From Chrysophaeum taylorii (Eukaryota > Sar > Pelagophyceae > Pelagomonadales > Pelagomonadaceae): a stretch of DNA of 64,000 nt. This document shows, piece after piece, positions 39,771 through 52,500 of this stretch. A program made the position numbers and the translations under genes. Each line of letters starts with the position of its first letter. Position 1 is the stretch's first letter. The notes beneath the pieces were generated by a model. The model was not told the DNA's origin, ran no database searches, and saw only the letters and a program-made list of their open reading frames with translations. The stretch covers positions 124,001-188,000 of the forward strand of contig JAQMWT010000675.1 of NCBI GenBank assembly GCA_029834535.1, written 5' to 3'.

Positions 39771-42700
39771 ATGGTGGACCGTAGTCTCTCGTTGGCCGCG
39801 CGAATGCTGTGCATGATGCTAGAAGAGGTGGATGTGCGACAGCAGCGCGCGGCACTCGAGGCCGAGGATCCGAGCGGCCATGTCCTCGAGCGGCTGCGAG
39901 TGGTGTTGTTGGCAGGTGAGGGCGAAGATGCGGAAGATGATGCGGGAGACACCCAGGCGCCGAGCGTCCCGGGTCGGACGCCGGTGTCGTGGAGAACGAG
40001 TCGAACGACTGGCGTGTACCAGCAGAGACCGACCGTGCAGCCCAAGCGGCTGGACCTAAGGTCGATCACCGAAAACGAGCCGCCGCCGGTGCGGTCAATG
40101 CTGTGCCGGTCGCCTTGACGTCGCGCTTGTTGCGCGTCGAGGAGACTGGACGCGACCTGGTGGTGCGCAGTGACACGCACCAGGATTTGGAGGGCATCAT
40201 GCAGTCGGTTGTGCGCATCCCGTACCATGTCGTTGACTTGCTCGGCTTGATGCGGCTGTCGCTCGCGGCAAATCCGTCGGTCGTTCCGAATATTTACGAA
40301 GCATTGGAATACAGGAGTGGACTCGTTCCTTTGAGCGAGCTACGAGACATTGTGCAACGGCGGGTGAAGACGCGGCTGCTCGAGGAGGAGGTGGACGCCA
40401 TATACACGAGCCTTGAGGACAGCTTTGGGAACGTAAGAGTCAGCGACGTGGTCGCATCGACGGTCGACGGCCGCGACAGCAGTTGGAGCCGCTTCGTGGT
40501 GGACCAAAAAATTATGGCCATGAGCGTGGCATTTTCGCTAAGTGGGGATCTCGTCGCGCGCGGGTCGATGGACAAGCTGGTGCGCGTGTTTCGCACCGAC
40601 AGCGGCGACGAAGTTTACGCGCGCAAGTGTCCAAGTCTCGTAGCCGCCATCGCCCTCGGGAGTTCTGGGTTGGGGGTGGGATGCTTTCACCCGGGCCACG
40701 TCGCATGGTGCTACGATATCGCCCTCGACAACGAGGACCGAGGAATCGCTGCCTGGCACGTTGGCGATGACGTCACGAGTCTCGCAGTCGACGGGGACTC
40801 GCTCGTAGCGAGTGCCGGAGAAGAGGTCGTCATGTTTTCTCTCACCAGTCGCCAGAAGGTATACACCTTTCAGTCGGGGGGCAGCATCCGTGGCCTGGCG
40901 GTCGCCACCTCCACGATCGACAGAATCACGCTGTGCGGCGGCGTGGGAAAAACCGACCTTAACAACGACGCGACCGTCGTCATCGCGTCACCACCTTCAG
41001 AGGAGGAGAAAGACGATCTGGCGGTTTTTGAGCATTATGCCCCCGGGGGTGGTCTCGAAGAAGAAGAGACCACGGTCATCCTCGACGGCAAACTCCAATT
41101 GAGTGGGCTCAAACTGTCGGCGGAAAAAAAATCCACGAACACATCATTCGGCAACTCAACGACAGCCGATGGCTGTCGGTGTGCGCCGTACTGATTTTGA
41201 CCAGCACGACGATCACTGTGTTGCAGAGCATCGGTGTCAAACGGGAGAACCACTACACACGAGAGCTCGACATGATCATCGTTTTGGTATTCGCGATCGA
41301 GTTCATCGCCCGCGCCTGGCTCCGCGTGCGCATCTTCAGGAACTTGCGCAACCTCGTCCAAGATCCCCTTATGGTCATTGACATCATCCTCGTCTTCCTC
41401 GACATCTTCACTTGGGGCCTCGGCTATTTCCCAAAGTATGCCCGCCTCTTTCGCGCGGCAAAGACGATTCGATTGTTGCGAATCGCCAGGTTCTTGAGGG
41501 CCGGTAGGATTGTCAAAGTCGCGATGGGACACGACGATGACGAGCTTATGGTATTGAACGTCGTTGTTGGCGCCGAGCGCGCCGTCCTGCTTCGCGACAC
41601 GTGCAAACGGAACGTTGCCAGCCTACCCATGATGCGTTACTTGCGCGACACAAGCCGCGCGCTGTCGGGGCACGCGGACAGCATCGTCAACGAGCGGCGT
41701 AGTTTTTCGCAGACCGACACCCGCCGAGTGTGGCCGCTGGGCAACAACGACATCGCATCGCCACCACCACCAAGAGCCCCCCAACAGTCCTCCTCCTCCT
41801 CCTCCTCCTCCTCCTTCTCTAAGGAGCAAGTCGTGGAAGACGACGACGACAGAAGCCCGATAATGGCTCTCGGAGACAATGAGCCGCCGTCCATACACGC
41901 CACCCCCGCCCTCGAAATGCGCAGATTGAGCGAGGGCAGGTCTCGGAAAGAGACGTCGGGCGTTCCGTCGACTCGCCGCCTGTTTCATCACGACCACTTG
42001 GTCGCTCAGCTTCAGCGATTCAAGAACGAGGGTATGTTGCGAGAGCACGACAAGATCCCGGTCAAGGTGCGGGCCACGGCGCGGCACCGCGAGAAAGACG
42101 TGCGCAAGTATGTGTGCTTTGGTGGCGACACGCAGCACATATCGGTATGGTGTTGCGATCTTCCGCTCGACGGAAACGACGGCGATCAAAACAAGGCCGT
42201 CGAATCAACGAGGCGCCTATTGGCGGGCCATCGCCGCGCCTGCGCGCAACAGGAGCTGCAGATCGACTTCGAAAATACGGTCAATAGCGTCGCAATGTGC
42301 CGCGGTGCGTCGCTCATAGCAGGCGGCGACCAGTTTGGGACCGTGCTGGTGTTCGACGTCAAAGAGCGTTGTCCGGTGTTCAAGTACGTGTCTACGGACG
42401 CAATCTCCATGGTGAGTCTTAGCAGCACGGGCGACGTCGTCGCCTTTAGCGGCGAGACCACGTCAATCCAAGTGCACCACGTCAAGTCTGGCGCCCGCAC
42501 TTTTTTCCACGGCGAGAAGTACGAGCGCGCGCCGCGTTCGGTCGCGCTATCGCCCGATGGGAAAATCGTCGCTTGCGGAGGGTGTGACGCGCGCATGCAG
42601 CTGTATCGCATCGATCGCGGCGCGCAGTTGCGATCAACCAGATGCCCCCGTGCCTCGGTGCTCTCGGTGAGCACGTGTCGGGACGGTACGCTTCTCGCGG

Positions 42701-45646
42701 TCGGCGCCGACGACGGCACCTGCTTTGTTTATGACATGTGCGACAACGCGACGCTGTTCGAGCACGTCCTGTGGCGCGCTAAGCACAAAAGCAAGGTGTG
42801 GGTCGTGACCTTTGAGGGCGAGGGAAATCTGCTCGCGGCCGCCGACTGCACCAACGAAGTCATTGCGCACCGCGGGTCGACGGGCGAAGTCGTCTGGCGG
42901 CGGAACGCGTGGACAGGAGGAAAAGGTATTGTGTTGTTCACACACCTGTTTTAAACCAAACACAGGTTTGCCTTTCACGCGGGCGCTCTCGTTTTCGGGC
43001 GACGGAAGGCGGCTCGCCGTCGGAAAATGGGACAGCTTCGTCTACGTGATGGCCACAGACACTTGGACGCAGCTTTTCCAACTGCCGCGCGGCGACCGCG
43101 TCTTTAGCGTCGCGATGAACACGACCGGCACGAAGCTCGCGGTAGGGGGCAGAGACAAAAAGGCCGTGCTGTACGACTTGGCGGCGTCGTCGTCGTCGTC
43201 GCCACCCGCACCGTCGCAGACGACGCGAGGAAGCCCGACGAGTTGGTCGCTCGATAAAAAAAACGAAAAAACGACAACGACAAGTTCGCCCTCACGAAAA
43301 CGACGACGACAACAGTTTTGGGCGCGCCATGGCACCACGTCGCGTTCGAGACGCATCATCCATCGTTCGTCTACGCGGTGGCTTTGAGTCGGACGAGCCA
43401 ATGGATGGCCGTCGGGCGCGTCGACTGCCGCGCATTGATTTACGACCTGCGCAGGCGTAGCCTCGCGTACACCATCCCCCACAGCGGGCCGGTACTTGGG
43501 TTCTCATTCTGTCCGCTCGAAGAGAAACACGTCGCGATCGCCAGCGAGCAAAATACGTCGCCGTGTGGTCTCTCGAGGAACGAGACCAAACCGCGTCGAG
43601 CGGGACGAGCGTGGCGACGACGAACAAACCCAAGCAGCTCCTGCAAATCCCTCGTGCGGACGACGTCCAGGCTATTTCGATGAGCGAGGCGGGGATCGCC
43701 TTTAGCGCGGGAAGCCTCATCTCGGTATACGGGAACGGAGGTACGGGAGCGACGCGGAGATCGCGCCCGTCGTTCGAGGTGCCGCAGATCATGCTCGATT
43801 CACCCCAAGCCCTCGAGACGATGCTGGCCTCTTATCCTTCTATCGTCAACGTCACTCGGGCGAACTCGGGCGAGACGCTCCTCCAGTACGCCGTTCGCGC
43901 GATGCCGTCGGCGACGGTCGAGCGCATGCTGCGCGCCGAGACCGAGCACGGCCTCGTCGCCGACTACAACGGCATGACAGCGCTCAAGGTGGCGCTCACC
44001 AACGAACGCAAGGTCGTGCTTGGCAAGCTCCTGGAGATGACGATGCGGAGCGTCGAACGGAGCCCGCTCGCCCCCGACTCGCTCATGGAAAACTTTGGTC
44101 CCATCGCGAACCGGGACCCCGACGTCTTCCTTTCGTTTCTTCGAACTGTCGAGCTCGTCCGGGAAGATGACCAGGCGTTGGGCAATCGCAAGAGTGCGCT
44201 CTTGCCCAAGACCTTCCAGCTCGTCACGGCAGGCTCGCACGATCGCATGCCGCGCAAGCTCTGGGACCCTCTCCTCGTGCTACAGAGCGCGCCGCTCGCT
44301 CGCTGCGCCGAAAAGAAGCAGCCGGGAGGCTTCAGGCGAATCTCGTCGGCCATGTTCGTCTCAGCAGATTCCAACCGAGACCGGGGACGTGTCGTGTCGA
44401 GGCCAGACTTGTTGTTGCCCGAGGACCAGTCGCCCGAAGACAAGCCGGACGACGACGCTCATCGTCGACACATCGCCGAGCTCGGGCGCGCGTACCGTAG
44501 AGAATACGAGTGGTACTCGCACGCGCTGCGCAAGGTCGAGGTCATTGCGTACAGAGCGCTTCGCCCACGTCCTCGGGCATTGGGAGCGCAGCGCCCGTCC
44601 CGACTCGTTTCTGGCGCTCGTCGCGCGCGCCGCGAACGCGCAGGCTGATTTTGACGCGTATCGCTCGCCGCTCGTTCAGTGCGTCATCGAGTTCAAGTGG
44701 CGCCACTACGTTGCCAAAAAATTCCAGATCCAATTCGCGCTCAGCATGGATCACCTCGCCATGTTTTTTTTTTCTTTACATTGGCGTGGGTGAAAGCGAA
44801 CAAACGAACGAAGAACGGGACCAGCACGACGCCGCCGCCGCCGCCAAAGATGCCTCGCACCTCATCGACAGCCGCCCGAGCCGTCTCGTCGACATTTTCT
44901 TCATTCCCGTCGTCGTGACGAGCGTCGCCTTCTTGACGCTCAACATCAGACAGCTTCTTGTCGACGGTACCGGTACCACTCTCTCCGACGACTTGGATCA
45001 CGTCTTGGACCTCGCGTGCTTCTCGTTTCAGCTCACCATCGACTACCTCATCAGCCGAGGCCACCAACGAACGCCGCTACGAATTGCCGCCGCCATTAGC
45101 ATGCTCCTGCTTTTCTACCGCATTCTTCTCATGGCGCGCGGCTTCGACGAATGGAACTCGCTCATACGCATGATGTTGAAGATGGCGTTCGAAGTGCAAC
45201 ACTTCCTCCAGCTCGTCGTGCTCGCATGCTGCGGCTTCGCAGCGGCCTTCTCCGTCCTCTTTGGCGAACCGCCCTCGCTCTGGCTCAACGTCTCCCTCAT
45301 CAACAACGGCATGTACGCCCAGCGAGATTCGGTCTCTACCAAGCCACTCAGATACACCGCCGAGACCGCCGTCTTCATTCAGCTTCTCATGCTCGTCGTC
45401 ACCCTCCTGCTCCTAAGCGCTCGGCCGACGTCGAGGTCCTCTATGAAAAATCAAAGATTATCCTTCTGACAGAACGGCTGTGGCTTTCGTTCATTTGTAC
45501 CGAAAAAAATGCCCAATTCTATTTCCCAAGCTGGCTCGACGTCCTCGTCCCCGACGGCGGCAGCAGCATCTTCAGCTCTCGGAGAGCGCCGTCGGTGGCG
45601 AAGACTCCCCGAAATGAGGGGGTGCGCGGAAAGAAAAGAGGTCGAT
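39771..45646 (+). pseudogene. WD40 / voltage-sensor / WD40 / ankyrin / TRP-like channel gene, frame-disrupted
   Basis: Domains in order: a helical start; beta-propeller-like blades (about 40.5-41.1 kb); a voltage-sensor-like four-helix unit with an Arg-rich S4 (ARLFRAAKTIRLLRIARFLRAGRI, split here: ARLFRAAK / TIRLLRIARFLRAG) at 41.15-41.55 kb; WD40 blades (42.25-43.55 kb); ankyrin repeats (43.8-44.1 kb); and a TRP-like hydrophobic channel region (44.7-45.5 kb) ending EVLYEKSKIILLTERL. One 40-nt GT-AG intron (42926-42965) is clear. The frame shifts at about six points: near 39980; in A tracts near 41124, 43255 and 43555; near 44550; in a T tract near 44764; and near 45415 where several residues after the last helix seem lost. 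Most shifts are single bases in homopolymers. The 7-kb gene next door is intact, which argues for real decay, but base-calling error remains possible. Confidence 0.6.
42926..42965 (+). other. 40-nt GT-AG intron in the channel gene
   Basis: GTATTG at the donor and AACACAG at the acceptor. Removing it joins GGKG to LPFTRALSFSGDG and keeps the WD40 frame, while reading through gives an immediate stop. It sets the size class of introns in this genome, together with the 45-nt intron at 56097. Confidence 0.85.
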
Positions 45647-45648
45647 GA

Positions 45649-46551
45649 AGCGAGGAGCAAGGTTGCACCGCAAACCGTGGGCATTCCCCCTCTTATTATT
45701 ATCATTATTATTAATTCGCCGCGGTCGACCTTCGTGAACTCTGGGGTCTTCATTGTGCGTGGAGAGGGTGTGGCACAAAAAAACGGGATGGCACGCCGAA
45801 CGCGGGGCAGGCGCAGAATGGACGGCAAAGCGGAGGGCCGGCGTAAGTTAAATAACGACGGCTTAGGAGATGCGCATCACGAGTGGGCTCATCGGCGCCG
45901 AGCTCCGGGGGGGGTTTCAGGCCCGTGCGCATTCTGCCAGCGGACGTGCGCGCCACGAAGAAGAAGAGGAAGAAGCTCAACGTGGGTTGGGGTATAGCCG
46001 CGAGGACTTACTGCTCGCGGTACGCGTGGCGGAGGAGCTGGCGGCCGCCCTGTCGAATGAATGGTTTGGTCACCATCTCAATCGGCCACGACGACAGCGG
46101 CACGAAGAGGAGTGCTCTGAGAGAGATGGGGTTGGTCGACTTGGCTGCCCGGGCCAGCAGCAGCTCCGCGTCGCACGTTGAAGCGCCGCGTGTAGTTTTA
46201 CGCTACGAGGTGCACATCGATTGAGTCAGCAGACCTTGTTGTTGTTGCCGACAAGCTCGCGCCGCATGCCACAACCTCGCTGCGCTCGAGCGTCGAATCT
46301 CCAGGAATGCTATGCACATCATCGCGCAGTAGTCATAATATGAGCGCAAAAATATTCACCGGTGCTGGCACGCCTTTGATGCTGCGATCTGTCCAAACCC
46401 ATCGAAAGTCTCGTGCCAAGTGATTCCTGCGTCTTTGATGAAAATCGCGCAGCAGACATTTGTCGTCGTCATCACCACCGAGGTAAGACTTATTATTATT
46501 ATTAGTTCGAAAGATACATTACTACATTGTTGTTCCGAATGAGGATGAGGG
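45649..46551. other. Intergenic 0.9 kb
   Basis: No protein recognised. It contains ATT runs near 45696 and 46492. It separates the broken channel gene from the calpain gene and must hold the calpain promoter. Confidence 0.5.
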
Positions 46552-49500
46552 ATGGTCTTGCCTAGAAGAAAGCGCGGCGTCATGCGGGGGGTGTTGGCAT
46601 TGCCGCTGGCAATGGCGCAACCCAGCCCATCGGGCACGGGGTCGTCGTCAAGGCCAAGAAGCGTCTCGTCGGCACTGACGACGACGACGACGACGACGGG
46701 TCCCGAATCGAGCGGGCTGCCGACAGTGAGGCCGACGACGTTTGAGTCGACGGCGCCGACGAGCGCCTGCGAGAGCGCGGGATTTTCGTGTAACCCGTCG
46801 TGCCCGGATGGTGGGCGCGTCCAGGCCGCGGCGGGCGGCAAGGTGTTGGTGACGATCGTTCGCGCGAGGAACTTGCCCGACGAGGACGGCAGCACGGTGC
46901 CCGACATTTTCGGTTTGGCAAAGCTGTCGGACCCGTTCGTCAAGGTCAAGGTTGGTGACGGGCGTTGGAGCCGCGCGAAGACGCGCGCGCTGCGTTCGAA
47001 GACGGATCCCGTCTGGAACGAGCGGCTGGACCTCGGCTGGCACCAGTCCGGGGAGGCTCGGGTCGTCTTTGACGTTCGCGACCGCGACCGAGGCATCGAG
47101 CGCGTCGATTCGAAGAACGACAAGCTCGGTGGAGCGAAGATGCGGGTGCCGTATTGTACCATGTTCACGGCTATGCCCGTCGACGACTGCGACGACGACA
47201 TGCCTTGCGCGAACACAGAGACGCCGTGGGAGATGGGCAAAGGTCGCCTCGCGTGCCGGGAGCACGGATGGCTTCGGCTCGGGTCTGCCGGCGGGGTGCG
47301 GGCCTACGACGCTCTCGAGGGGCAAGCGTGTTGCGACGGCGACGGCCGCCACCCGTGCCTCGAGGTCATCATCGAGGTCGTGCCGTTCCAGATGTATGTC
47401 GACTCCAAGCGAGGCGAGCCGTACATCTCGAATAATTACGCGTCGTTTGCCGTCGTCTCCGACGCGGCGACGAACGTGACATCGATTAGCGAAGACCTTA
47501 GGTCGCCTTTTGTCGACGGCATCGCGTCGTCGCGCGTATCGTCGGATCATTATCGGGGCGCTCTGCTGCTCCGCACCTTCCACGCGGACGCGGCGTTGAC
47601 GTCGGACGACGAGGAGTCTACTACTTCTTCTTCGAACCACTACTACATGCGAGTCGCGACGAATCGCGCCGCCACTTTGAGCTTGTGTCGCAACAGCTCG
47701 TGCGAAACGAGCGACGCCGACGTCCAGTCGTGGTTTTTCGGGAAGAGCAGCACCAACGTGGTCTCGCGCGGCGGCGGCGGCGGCGGCGCGACCCTCGATC
47801 GCTTCGAGTGCTGGTCGCGAAAGGTGTCGGCGACGTCGCGCGATCGCTACGGTTTTGTCACAGGGGATCCGACGCTGCTGTACCTGATCGACGACGCGTG
47901 CGACGCCAATTACTTCGGGCTGCTTATTCCCGACTTTGGCGACGCGTCGAGCTCGCCGGCCTTCAAGACGCCCGTCCGCCTCGACCGCGCGACGCTGGCG
48001 GCGCGGGTCGCGCAGTTCGCGGTCCCGTTGTGGTTCTTCGGCCGACCGGCGCTGCGGCTGCTGCGGCGGTGCGGTTATCGCCTCGACCGCGTCGGCGCCG
48101 TGCTCGCCGGAGACGCGAGCTTCGACGGCTCGCTCGCGGCGACATATCTCCTCGGAAGGCGTCGGCGGCAATTATTTGGGGACGACGCGCGCGCGACGCC
48201 ACCAAACACGGTGGTGGTGGTGGTGGTGTACTGGGCGACTCGAGCAACACAGCTCGCGTGCGCGATGCCGGTGGTGATTCTGTTCGCGTTTGGAGTGTCC
48301 GTAGCGATCTCGGTGCGGCCAACGCTATTCGGCGCCGGCATCGTCTTGGTCGGCGCGGCGCTCGTTTTGTTTGGGTACGCGGTCTCTCTCTGGGAGGCGC
48401 GTCGTTGGCGCCCGACGGCGACGACGGCGTCGTGCTTGGTGGCAGGCTTCGCGAGCATCGTCGCGTTTTTGTTTGTCGCTGTTTGCCTCGACCCCAAAGT
48501 CGTCGAGGGCGGCGGGTCGCTGGACATGTCTGCATTGACGTGCGCAACCCTAACGGCGACGCTCGCGCCGCTCGCGCTCGAGACCGTCGAGAGCGGCGTC
48601 ACCGTCCGTAGGGCCAAGCGGTCGCTGGCCCTCGCTCTCGGCGAGGCCGACGATTGGATCCTCAGAGACTGCTACACGGTGTGCTCCGAAGCAAACGCCT
48701 TCGACTTTGTCGGAGATGTTGCCGGAGACCTATGTGGCTTCGCGAACCGCGACGGCGCCGTCGAAATGGCGCGGCGCCGCGCTCGCGTGTCGCGCTGCCT
48801 GGGCTTCCTGATTTCGATCGTCTACGTCAGCGTCGCTTTCTCAAAGACCCGCTACGGCCCTTTGGCGTTGGCGCACGTCTCGGCGATCTCGGCGACCGAC
48901 GCCGCGCACCGGCTCCTCGCGCGCGGTAGCGTTGCGTGGAGTCCGCGCGTCGTAATCGGTCTCGCGGCCACTGGACGCGTCGCAGTCGCCGCGTGCGGCC
49001 CGCGATTCTGGATGCTAGGCCACGCGGCGCTCTTCGCCGTCTACGGCGCCGCCCTCGTGGCCGAGATCGTGCACTCGTACCTGCCGTGGCTCTCGACGCT
49101 CCGAGCAGCGGAAGTCGTCTTTCTGCAGCGGACCAAAGTCCAAGTCGGCCCGGTCGACGCCAGCGGTCGTCCGGAGTTCGTGCTTGGTGTGTTAGCATCC
49201 GTCTTGGTCTTTTTTGTTTCTGTAGCCAGCTTCGTCCGGGAGCCGTCGCTTCCGCGGGCGCCCGTCGGCGCGCTTCCGGCGTACGCCGCGCCAGTCCTCG
49301 CGCTGTTGGGCGTGGCGATTTTCGGGTGCGCGAAGGCTTGTCTCCGTGCCGCCGCTCTGGCGTCCGCCAAGCTCCTTCGGCCCGAGGCAGCCGCTTTTTA
49401 TTTTGTCGACCCGCGCCTCGGACTCGCGCAAACCCTTGGAGCCGCAGCGTGCTGGTTCGTCGCTGCTTCCGGCTTGTTTCTCTGGGGCGCGACGCGCGAC

Positions 49501-52500
49501 CCCGCTGCCTTTGTCGCAACGCTCTTCGGTTTCCTCGCTTTGACAACGACGACCTACGCGCTGCGGGCCTGGCTCCGACACGAGTGCGAAACTCTGGTGC
49601 GATGGCCGCCGCCAGTTTCGCCCGGCCCCAACATCTCGACGACGACGACGGACGACGACGACGAAATCGCCCTAAGCGCGCTCAACTCGATGATGGCGGA
49701 CGCCGAGGCGCTCGCCGACGCGAAGAGTGCCGATCTTGCCAAGTTCGCATTCCCGCCGCTCGAGCGCGACGACAATATCGCGGCGATCGAGATGCCCGTC
49801 TTGCCGCCACCCGCGAAAAGGACGAACACCAAGGTGTGCCCGTTACCTGACAAACAGCACAACGAAGAAGAAGAAGAAGAAGAAGAAGAGGTTCTTCGGC
49901 GCGTGATTCGGCGCGACCTCGGGCTCTGGCGACTGCGGCGCGACGGGCAGCGACCTTCTTTGACGTTTTGCGAAATCGGGTCGCACCTATTTTTTCGCTG
50001 CTTTTTCACCACCACCACCTGGAAGCAACACCTATCGGACCCTCCACCAGACGCAACCGAGCTGCCGCTGTGGGAGGCGTGGGCGTCCGGATGCTTGCTG
50101 CCGCACGAGTACGCGCCACTTTGGGCGGCGGTCGCGGCGCCGTGTTCCACCTTGGCTCTGGGCCTCGCCATTGCGTCGTCGGCCGGCGTGGTTGGTCACC
50201 TCGTCTGGATCTTTGGGTTCGCGGCTGCCGGGCTCTGTTTGCCAGTGGTCAAGTACTTTCACGTGCGCCACGACATCCGCAGCGACTCGGTCGGCGCCGT
50301 CTGGCTCGCGGCTGGATCGGCTTTATGGATCGCCGGCCTCGCCGTCGCCTTCGCTCGCCTCGCCAACGGCCGCCCGGACACGCCCACCGCACTCGTTTTG
50401 CTGGACGTCCTGGTCATGGGGCCCGCCGCCTTTGTTGGGTTGGTCCTCTTGCTTCTCTGGCGCGACGGCGACCGCGACGCGAGAGCCCGCGTCGCGTCTT
50501 GTTCTCGGGCATATTTCCTGAGGTGGGCCTCGGCGGGGGCTTTGATCGCCACGACGCTCCAGGTCTGGCTATGGGGATCCCTCCCGATGGCCCTGGTCTG
50601 GCTCGTCCTGTGGGGCGGCGCCACCGAGTGGCTCTTGCTCTTCTGGGGCCACCACCGTCGCGACGCCGTGGACGAGCGAGCTCGCGGGGTGCTGTTCGGT
50701 GGCATCGTGCTCTTGTTTGCCGCCCCCCCCAATCTGACGGCAACGGCAGCGAGCATCGCGTGCCTCGCGCAGCTGTTTCGCGTCGCGACGCGTCTTGCCT
50801 TCTTCGAGGAGACGAGCCGCGAGGAGACGTGGTGGTTTTCTCGCACGGTCTTGCCCGCGTTCGCGTCCGCGCCCGGCGCGCCGCTGCGCGACAAAACGCG
50901 AATCGTCGTGAGGTTGGGTGCAATGCTGGCTACAGTGCTTACCTGGGGCGCGTGTTTGGCAGCTCTCGCCCAGCCCGTGAGCGTGGGCGTATTCGTCATG
51001 TGCATCGTCGTGATGGTTGCTATTGCGCTCGTCGTCGCCGCCGTCGCGCACGTCGCGCACGGCCTTGGCACCGCCGCGCAGCACCTAAGTTCGCGCGTTT
51101 TCGTCGATGCAGCGCAGACCGCGCGGGAAAGCCTCGAGGCCGAGACGCGCAAAGCGCTCGCGTCGCCTTTGCTCGTCGAAGAGGAGGGCTCATCCTCTTT
51201 CTCGGCCCAAACGACCATTACGACGACGACGACGACGACGCGTAGGAAGACCGCGCTTGAGCTCGCGCTCGAGGTCGAGCGAGTCGGGCGTGCGATTTAC
51301 GCGGATGGCGACGCCTTCGCCGACACGCTGGACGGCAAGGGGCCGTTCGCGTTGCTTCGGCACATTATCTTCTGCACGCGGCGAGGAAGTAGTAGAAAAG
51401 CGCGACGACGACGACGATGCGTGCTCGCCGACGACGCGAAACTTTTTGAGGTGGAGGCGATGTTCGACGCCCGGTTCTCGCTCGAGGTCCGGTGTTGCGT
51501 CGTGTTTCATACGACTGTCCTCGCGGCGGCGGCGGCCCAGCTCGCGTACGAGACCTCCGTGTTTTCGACCTTCGTGCACGAGTCTCGATACCGGCTCGCG
51601 GCCAACGGGATCTGCCCGCCCTCCGACGACGTAGTGACCGTCGCAATCTGGCTCAACGCTCTCGACGACGACAGCCTCGAGCGCTTCCATTTCCTGCAGT
51701 CAAAGTTCCGACGCGAGCAGGACGCGCACGACGCCCTAGAAGAAGACCTCCGAGAGGAAGAGGAGCAGCCCGAGCCGCCGGAGCGTCGGGATGATATCGC
51801 GCTCCGGAAGCGCGAGCGCGTCAAAAGCTGGGCTTCGGCCGCCAAGCTCAGCGTCGATGATGTGGTCGAGAAGGAGGAGGCCGACGTGCTCGCCGTGTTG
51901 GGCGGCCACGACCTCGGCAAAAAGTACGAGGAGCAGGTACTGTGCGGTGGCGACGTGATCGTCGGGACCTGCGAGGAGGAGCTCGCCGAGCTCGAAGCGG
52001 GCGAGCGGGATTGCTTCTACGCTGCGGGAAAAAAAAAGGATGTGCTTCGGTTTCGGGATTCGTCCTTCTTGGCTGGTCCCAAGGGGCTCGGGCGGTGCTG
52101 GGGCTTTGAAGTTGTCGACTTCAGGTGGAAGAGCGCGTTCGAGATGCACCTGCCCGTTTTCGACGACGACGGCGACGACGACGAGGTCGTCGGCTCTGTC
52201 GTCGTCAGAGACGCGTGGCTCGTCGACGCTATCGGTGTCCTCAGAATATGCGCGAAACCCCTGCTGCGCGAGCTCTTTGTTAACGCGCGGACGGCCGTGG
52301 GCGCCTACGGCGTACGATTGTTTGTCGATTCTTCGTGGGCCTACGTCATCGTCGACGACGCGTTTCCGGCGCTCTGCGACGCGACGGCCTTTCAGAGGCT
52401 CGAGAAGCGGCCCCAACAGATCGCCAGCCTGCTGAACGACGCCATCACGAGGGAAACACCCAACCCTCAGGAAAGTGCGACCTCGGAGGACCGCGCCGCG

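Noticed and set aside
44870-45470. A separate small membrane protein gene
   Set aside because: The hydrophobic segment follows directly on the ankyrin and pre-helix region of the channel gene and is better read as its pore domain.
45870-46224. Two overlapping small plus-strand frames between the channel and calpain genes
   Set aside because: Composition is basic or Glu-run driven and no conserved block or splice signal supports them.
46648-48171. A 507-codon minus-strand frame opposite the calpain gene
   Set aside because: It is an Arg/Ala-rich shadow of a GC-rich coding strand; the plus-strand C2 and membrane domains explain the sequence.
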